Shown here: one piece after another, positions 59,761 to 64,000 of the stretch
Layout of the letters: every line of letters starts with the position of its first letter
Numbering within the stretch: the stretch's first letter is position 1
From: JAEUMW01 sp963734295
GTDB taxonomy: Bacteria > Pseudomonadota > Gammaproteobacteria > Burkholderiales > JAEUMW01
Reading direction: 5' to 3'
Assembly (NCBI GenBank): GCA_963734295.1
Contig: CAVTGS010000012.1
Location: forward strand, 496,001 to 560,000
Length of the DNA: 64,000 nt
Position numbers and translations under genes: made by a program
The notes under the pieces: generated by a model
Told to the model about the DNA's origin: nothing
Database searches by the model: none
What the model saw: the letters and a program-made list of their open reading frames with translations, nothing else

Positions 59761-60761
59761 GCGCGCGGCGCAATCCGAGGCCGGCGCGATCGCCGCTGCG
59801 GCCGCCGACTGCGGTGCCGACACGAGGACGGGAGCAGCCGCCTGGATCCCCGGGACCGGGCGGCGTCCCCGCCGAGCGATTGCAGAAGGTGCTGGCAGCG
59901 CTCGGGCTCGGTTCGCGCCGCGACATGGAGGACTTGATCCGGGCCGGTCGACTCACGGTCAACGATGCCACGGCCGCGCTCGGCACCCGTGTCGGGCCGC
60001 GCGACCGGATCTGCCTGGACGGACGGGAGCTGCGCCACGGGCGCCCCACGCCGCCGCGGGTGCTGATCTATCACAAGCCCGAAGGCGAGATCGTGAGCCG
60101 CGACGATCCCGAGCGGCGCCCCAGCGTTTTCGACCACCTGCCGCCGGCGCCGGGCGGGCGCTGGCTCAACATCGGCCGGCTCGACTTCAACACCAGCGGA
60201 CTGCTCCTCTTCACCACTTCCGGCGATCTCGCCAACCGCTTCGCCCATCCCCGTTTCGAGCTCGATCGGGAATATGCGGTGCGCACGCGCGGGGAGGTCA
60301 CGGCGGCGCAGCAGACGCAGCTCGCGCGCGGGGTCGAGCTCGAGGACGGTGAAGCGCGCGTCGAGTCCCTCGCGAGCGGCGGTGGCACCGGGGCGAATCG
60401 CTGGTACCGCGTGGTGCTGCGCGAAGGTCGGCATCGCATCGTGCGGCGGCTTTTCGAGGCAGTCGGGCATCCGGTCAGCCGTCTGATCCGCGTGCGCTTC
60501 GGCCCGGTATCGCTGCCGCCGCGGCTCAGACAAGGCCAGGCGCGGGAGCTCGACCCCGCGGAGGTGACTGCGCTCCTGCGAGCGCTCGGCGAAGCGCCGG
60601 CGGCGGCGGTTACCCGCCCGGCAGATCGGCCCGTGAAGCGAGGAAAACCCGGTCCTCGCCCCCGCTCGTCGCAGGCCAGGCGAGGCAAAGAGCCGGAAAA
60701 GCCGCTTCCACGCAGCCGCGGTTCTGGCCGACCTCCACCACGAGGAGGCCGCGGTCGGTGA
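59757..60761 (+). CDS. rluB: 23S rRNA pseudouridine synthase (RluB/RsuA family)
   Basis: This 334-aa enzyme has an S4 RNA-binding domain (about 38-95; RLQKVLAALGLGSRRDMEDL) and the RsuA-type catalytic domain with NIGRLDFNTSGLLLFTTSGD, where Asp is the nucleophile, and LREGRHRIVRRLFEAVGHPV. It most resembles RluB, which modifies U2605 of 23S rRNA. The N-terminal 35 and C-terminal 45 residues are Arg/Pro-rich and low in complexity. Its last 152 bases overlap the 3' end of prmB on the other strand. Confidence 0.88.
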   Translation: MSARRNPRPARSPLRPPTAVPTRGREQPPGSPGPGGVPAERLQKVLAALGLGSRRDMEDLIRAGRLTVNDATAALGTRVGPRDRICLDGRELRHGRPTPPRVLIYHKPEGEIVSRDDPERRPSVFDHLPPAPGGRWLNIGRLDFNTSGLLLFTTSGDLANRFAHPRFELDREYAVRTRGEVTAAQQTQLARGVELEDGEARVESLASGGGTGANRWYRVVLREGRHRIVRRLFEAVGHPVSRLIRVRFGPVSLPPRLRQGQARELDPAEVTALLRALGEAPAAAVTRPADRPVKRGKPGPRPRSSQARRGKEPEKPLPRSRGSGRPPPRGGRGR

Positions 60762-61509
60762 GGTGCGCCGCCGCCTCGTTCACGATCCGTCGCACCACGT
60801 CCATCCCGTCTGCTCCCCCGGCGAGCGCCACCCGCGGCTCGCGGCGATACTCGTCCGGCAGCGCCGCCATCGCTGCGTCGGTCACGTACGGCGGGTTCGA
60901 TACGATGAGATCGAAGCGCTGTGCGCCGAGCGCGGAGAATCCGTCCGAGCGCACGAGCTCGATGCGCCCGGCGAGCGCGTAGTCCGCGACGTTGCGCGCG
61001 GCGACTTCGAGCGCGGCGGCCGAGACATCGGACGCGACCACCCGGGCTTCCGGGAAACAGGACGCGAGCATCACCGCGAGGCAGCCCGATCCGGTGCAAA
61101 GATCGAGGACGCGGGATACGGTTGCCTCTGCTGGCAGCCACGGCGCGAAGCGCTCGCGGACGAGGTCCGCGATGAAGGACCGGGGGACGATCACCCGCTG
61201 GTCGACATAGAAGCGGAAGTCCCCGAGCCACGCCTCGTGCGTGAGATAGGCCGCGGGGCAGCGCTCCACTACGCGTCGCTCGACGAGATCGAGCACGCGT
61301 CCCATCTCGGCACGGGTCAGGCGGGCGTCGAGAAACGGGTCGAGGCGGTCGAGCGGGAGGTTCAGCGCGTGCAGGATGAGGTAGGCGGCTTCGTCGAAGG
61401 CGTTGTCGGTGCCGTGACCGAAAGCGAGGTTCGCCTCGCCGAAGCGGCTCACCGCAAAGCGCAGTGCGTCGCGCAGCGTTCGCAATTCGGTGCGGGCCTG
61501 CAGGTACAC
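60610..61509 (-). CDS. prmB: Ribosomal protein uL3 glutamine methyltransferase
   Basis: This SAM-dependent methyltransferase of the PrmB/HemK family has about 299 aa with VLDLCTGSGCLAVMLASCFP for SAM binding and the catalytic FDLIVSNPPYVTDAAM. The N-terminal helical domain has FDEAAYLILHALNLPLDRLD. It resembles PrmB (acting on ribosomal protein L3) more than PrmC. The GTG at 61509 is chosen, 13 bases after the dapE stop. It overlaps rluB tail to tail. Confidence 0.9.
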   Translation of the reverse strand: MYLQARTELRTLRDALRFAVSRFGEANLAFGHGTDNAFDEAAYLILHALNLPLDRLDPFLDARLTRAEMGRVLDLVERRVVERCPAAYLTHEAWLGDFRFYVDQRVIVPRSFIADLVRERFAPWLPAEATVSRVLDLCTGSGCLAVMLASCFPEARVVASDVSAAALEVAARNVADYALAGRIELVRSDGFSALGAQRFDLIVSNPPYVTDAAMAALPDEYRREPRVALAGGADGMDVVRRIVNEAAAHLTDRGLLVVEVGQNRGCVEAAFPALCLAWPATSGGEDRVFLASRADLPGG

Positions 61510-61522
61510 CGGCGCGGGCTTC

Positions 61523-62662
61523 TCAATCGCGGGCGCCGAGCAGGTCGACGAGCGTCTCGTAGTAGACGCGGTGCAGCCGCTCGACATCGCCGACCGGCAC
61601 GCACTCGTTCAGCTTGTGGATGGTCGCGTTTAGCGGACCGATCTCGACCACCTCCGAGCTCCACGCGGCGAGAAAGCGTCCGTCCGAGGTGCCGCCGGTC
61701 GTGGAGAGGGCGGGCCGCGCACCGGTCACCCGCGCGACGGCTCCGGAGACCGCGTCCACCAATCGGCCCGCCGGGGTGAGATACGGCTCCGCGCCCACGG
61801 TCCAGGCGAGGTCGTACTCGAGGCCGTGGCGCTCGAGGATCCGCTGCACGCGGGTCTTGAGACTGTCCACCGTGCTGGCGGTGGCGAAGCGGAAGTTGAA
61901 CTCGAGATCGAGCGAGCCGGGGATCACGTTGCCGGCACCGGTCCCGGCATGGAGGTTCGAGATCTGCCACGTCGTGGCCGGGAAGAACTCGTTGCCCGCA
62001 TCCCACTTCGTCGCGGCGAGCTCCGCGATGGCTGGGGCCACCTCGTGCACAGGGTTTCGCGCGAGATGTGGATAAGCGACGTGACCCTGAATCCCACGCA
62101 CGACGAGATGCCCCGAGAGCGACCCGCGCCGGCCGTTCTTGACGGTGTCGCCAAAGCGCTCGGTGGAAGTGGGCTCGCCGACGATGCAATAGTCGAGGCG
62201 CTCGCCGCGTGCACGCAACGCTTCGACCACCCGCGCCGTGCCGTCCACCGCCGGCCCTTCTTCATCCGATGTGAGCAGGAACGCAACCGAACCGTGGTGG
62301 CGCGGATGATCCCCGAAGAACGCCTCGACTGCCGTGGTGAACGCTGCGATCGAAGTTTTCATGTCCGCCGCACCGCGGCCGTACAGCTTGCCGTCGCGGA
62401 TCGTCGGCGCGAATGGATCGCTCGCCCAGGCCTCGAGCGGACCGGTCGGCACGACGTCAGTGTGCCCCGCAAACACCACCACGGGCGCGGCACTCCCGCG
62501 CCGCGCCCACAGATTGTCGACCTCGCCGAACCGCATCGGCTCGATCGCGAAGCCCAGGGGCCGCAGTCGCGCGGCGATCATGTCCTGGCAGCCCGCGTCG
62601 ATCGGCGTGAGCGAGCGGCGGGCGATGAGCGCGCACGCGAGATCCAGCGTGGGGGTGTGCAT
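61523..62662 (-). CDS. dapE: Succinyl-diaminopimelate desuccinylase
   Basis: This zinc peptidase-like enzyme of lysine/diaminopimelate synthesis has 379 aa. Metal and catalytic segments are VVFAGHTDVVPTGPLEAW, GRGAADMKTSIAAF, LTSDEEGPAVDGTARVV and LSTTGGTSDGRFLAAW. It is followed closely by prmB on the same strand, a pairing seen in other betaproteobacteria. Confidence 0.96.
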   Translation of the reverse strand: MHTPTLDLACALIARRSLTPIDAGCQDMIAARLRPLGFAIEPMRFGEVDNLWARRGSAAPVVVFAGHTDVVPTGPLEAWASDPFAPTIRDGKLYGRGAADMKTSIAAFTTAVEAFFGDHPRHHGSVAFLLTSDEEGPAVDGTARVVEALRARGERLDYCIVGEPTSTERFGDTVKNGRRGSLSGHLVVRGIQGHVAYPHLARNPVHEVAPAIAELAATKWDAGNEFFPATTWQISNLHAGTGAGNVIPGSLDLEFNFRFATASTVDSLKTRVQRILERHGLEYDLAWTVGAEPYLTPAGRLVDAVSGAVARVTGARPALSTTGGTSDGRFLAAWSSEVVEIGPLNATIHKLNECVPVGDVERLHRVYYETLVDLLGARD

Positions 62663-62752
62663 TACGGGGCCGTGCCGAAGTGAGGGCGGTAGTGTACCGG
62701 AACGGGGAGGACCGCGGAGCGGGCTGCAGGCAGCGCGCCGCGCTCCCGACGC

Positions 62753-63916
62753 CTACACGACGTCGAGATTGAACTGGAACTCGCTCAAGTCGGCCGCGGA
62801 GGTCCGCCGGTCCGGCGACAGTTGATCGGCGGACGCCTTGCTCTCCTGAGTCGTCTGACCCTTGGCGTTATTGATGAGCCAGGACAGGTTGGTCGGCGAG
62901 TCGGAGTTCGCGAGCGCCTCTTCGAGACTCACCACCTTCCCGAGATGCAGCTTGAGCAGCGCCTGCTCGAAGGTCTGCGAGCCGGGCGACATGCTCTTTT
63001 CCATCGCTTCCTTGATCTGGTCGATCTCGCCGTTGCGCACCAGCTCCGCGATGTGGCGCGTGTTGAGCAGCACTTCCACGGCCGGAATGAGCTTGCCCTC
63101 GCGGCTCTTGACCAGACGCTGCGAGACGACGCAGCGCAGGCTGATGGAGAGGTCCATCAGCAGGCTGTCGCGCAGATCGCGCGGGAAGAAGTTGATGATG
63201 CGGTTGAGCGCGTTGTAGCTGTTGTTCGCGTGCAGGGTGGCAAGGCAGAGGTGGCCGGTCTGGGCAAAGACGAGCGCGTTCTCGAGCGTCTGGCGGTCGC
63301 GGATCTCGCCGATCATGAGCACGTCGGGTGCCTCGCGCATGGCATTGATGAGGGCGCTTTCGAACGACCTGGTGTCGATGCCGACCTCGCGCTGATTGAC
63401 GATGCTTTTCTTGTGGCTGAAGATGAACTCGACCGGGTCTTCGATGGTGAGGATGTGGCCGGTCTTGTTGCGGTTGCGATGCTCGAGCATGGCGGCGAGC
63501 GTCGTGGATTTGCCGGATCCGGTCGCACCCACGACGAGGATCAAGCCGCGCTTTTCCATGATGAGCTCTTTTAGCACCGGCGGCAGGCGCAGGTCGTCCA
63601 CGTGCGGCACTTCGGCGCGCACGTAGCGAATGACCATGCCGACCGCGCCGCGCTGCTTGAAGACGTTGACCCGGAAGTTGCCGACGTCGGCCACGCGGTA
63701 GGAGAAGTTCATCTCCATCGTGTCCTCGAACTCGCGGATCTGCTCCTCGGCCATCATCTCGTAGGCGATCTTCTTCACCGCGGAGCCATCGAGTACCTGG
63801 GCATTGAGCGGCATCGCGGTGCCGTTGATCTTGATCTGGATCGGCGCCCCCATCGTGAAGAACAGATCCGAGGCCTGCTTCTCCTGCATGAGCTTGAAGA
63901 GGGGCGTGAGAAACAT
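62753..63916 (-). CDS. pilU: Type IV pilus retraction ATPase PilU
   Basis: This hexameric ATPase aids pilus retraction together with PilT. It has 387 aa with Walker A LILVVGATGSGKSTTLAAML, the Asp box ILTIEDPVEFIFSHKKSIVN, Walker B APDVLMIGEIRDRQTLENAL and the His box LATLHANNSYNALNRIINFF. Its length and the C-terminal ALANSDSPTNLSWLINN fit PilU better than PilT (about 345 aa). pilT would be expected just upstream, beyond the window. Confidence 0.93.
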   Translation of the reverse strand: MFLTPLFKLMQEKQASDLFFTMGAPIQIKINGTAMPLNAQVLDGSAVKKIAYEMMAEEQIREFEDTMEMNFSYRVADVGNFRVNVFKQRGAVGMVIRYVRAEVPHVDDLRLPPVLKELIMEKRGLILVVGATGSGKSTTLAAMLEHRNRNKTGHILTIEDPVEFIFSHKKSIVNQREVGIDTRSFESALINAMREAPDVLMIGEIRDRQTLENALVFAQTGHLCLATLHANNSYNALNRIINFFPRDLRDSLLMDLSISLRCVVSQRLVKSREGKLIPAVEVLLNTRHIAELVRNGEIDQIKEAMEKSMSPGSQTFEQALLKLHLGKVVSLEEALANSDSPTNLSWLINNAKGQTTQESKASADQLSPDRRTSAADLSEFQFNLDVV

Positions 63917-64000
63917 GAGGACTCAAGCGGGCGCGGGAAGCAAGGTGTGTCCGGGCAGTGCGTGCCCGTCGCTCGGGGCGTTCATGGAGTCTGGCTGGAG

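Overview
The window is a high-GC chromosomal segment of a betaproteobacterium. Two things support this. The complete rRNA operon carries a betaproteobacterial-looking 16S gene. The gene order mdh / gntR / sdhCDAB-sdhE-gltA-odhA-odhB-lpdA is the TCA supercluster typical of this class. The gene content suggests a respiratory heterotroph that can use nitrate, scavenges acetate and propionate, and has type IV pili.

Layout. 1-5028: narGHJI membrane nitrate reductase; narG is cut by the window edge and G, J and I are broken by frameshifts. 5074-9129: a nitronate monooxygenase-like gene behind an FNR-type box, an FNR-like regulator, and small stress/regulatory genes (DUF2934, STAS, UspA, CBS pair). 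9267-15558: housekeeping genes pncA-like, PHP phosphatase, yciO-like, M50 protease, trpS, scpA, scpB and a ParA-type ATPase. 15594-21753: rRNA operon ordered promoter, tRNA-fMet, 16S, tRNA-Ile, tRNA-Ala, 23S, 5S, terminator. The 23S gene is about 3.43 kb because four helices carry long extensions. 21792-26648 (minus): acnA, a CitE-like lyase and mdh, divergent from gntR and the sdh-gltA-odhAB-lpdA operon (26868-38249), followed by zapE and prpE. 41551-42181 (minus): a small ORF with an internal duplication beside tRNA-Ser(GGA).

42277-56010 (minus) is the most distinctive region. It is an apparent acetate-sensing and uptake module: acs, an MBL-fold protein, a small membrane protein, a symporter-STAC-histidine kinase of the CrbS type, a CheY-like regulator, a membrane pseudokinase fused to a DnaQ-type exonuclease, a CBS/DUF294 nucleotidyltransferase-like protein, a LuxR-type response regulator (CrbR-like), a DUF4212 small subunit and a VC_2705-type sodium:solute symporter. 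Similar GGG(N3-5)CCC palindromes lie upstream of acs and of the DUF4212/symporter pair. 56430-63916: 4.5S SRP RNA, a PagL-like lipid A deacylase, dnaX-ybaB-recR-rluB, and on the minus strand prmB, dapE and pilU.

Quality note. About 18 genes or gene segments are interrupted by a single-base frameshift, and every one I could place is of +1 sense (one extra base). Essential genes such as dnaX, acnA and scpB are hit. This points to insertion-type sequence errors more than to biological decay. Frameshifted genes are given as one feature each, with the approximate break point.
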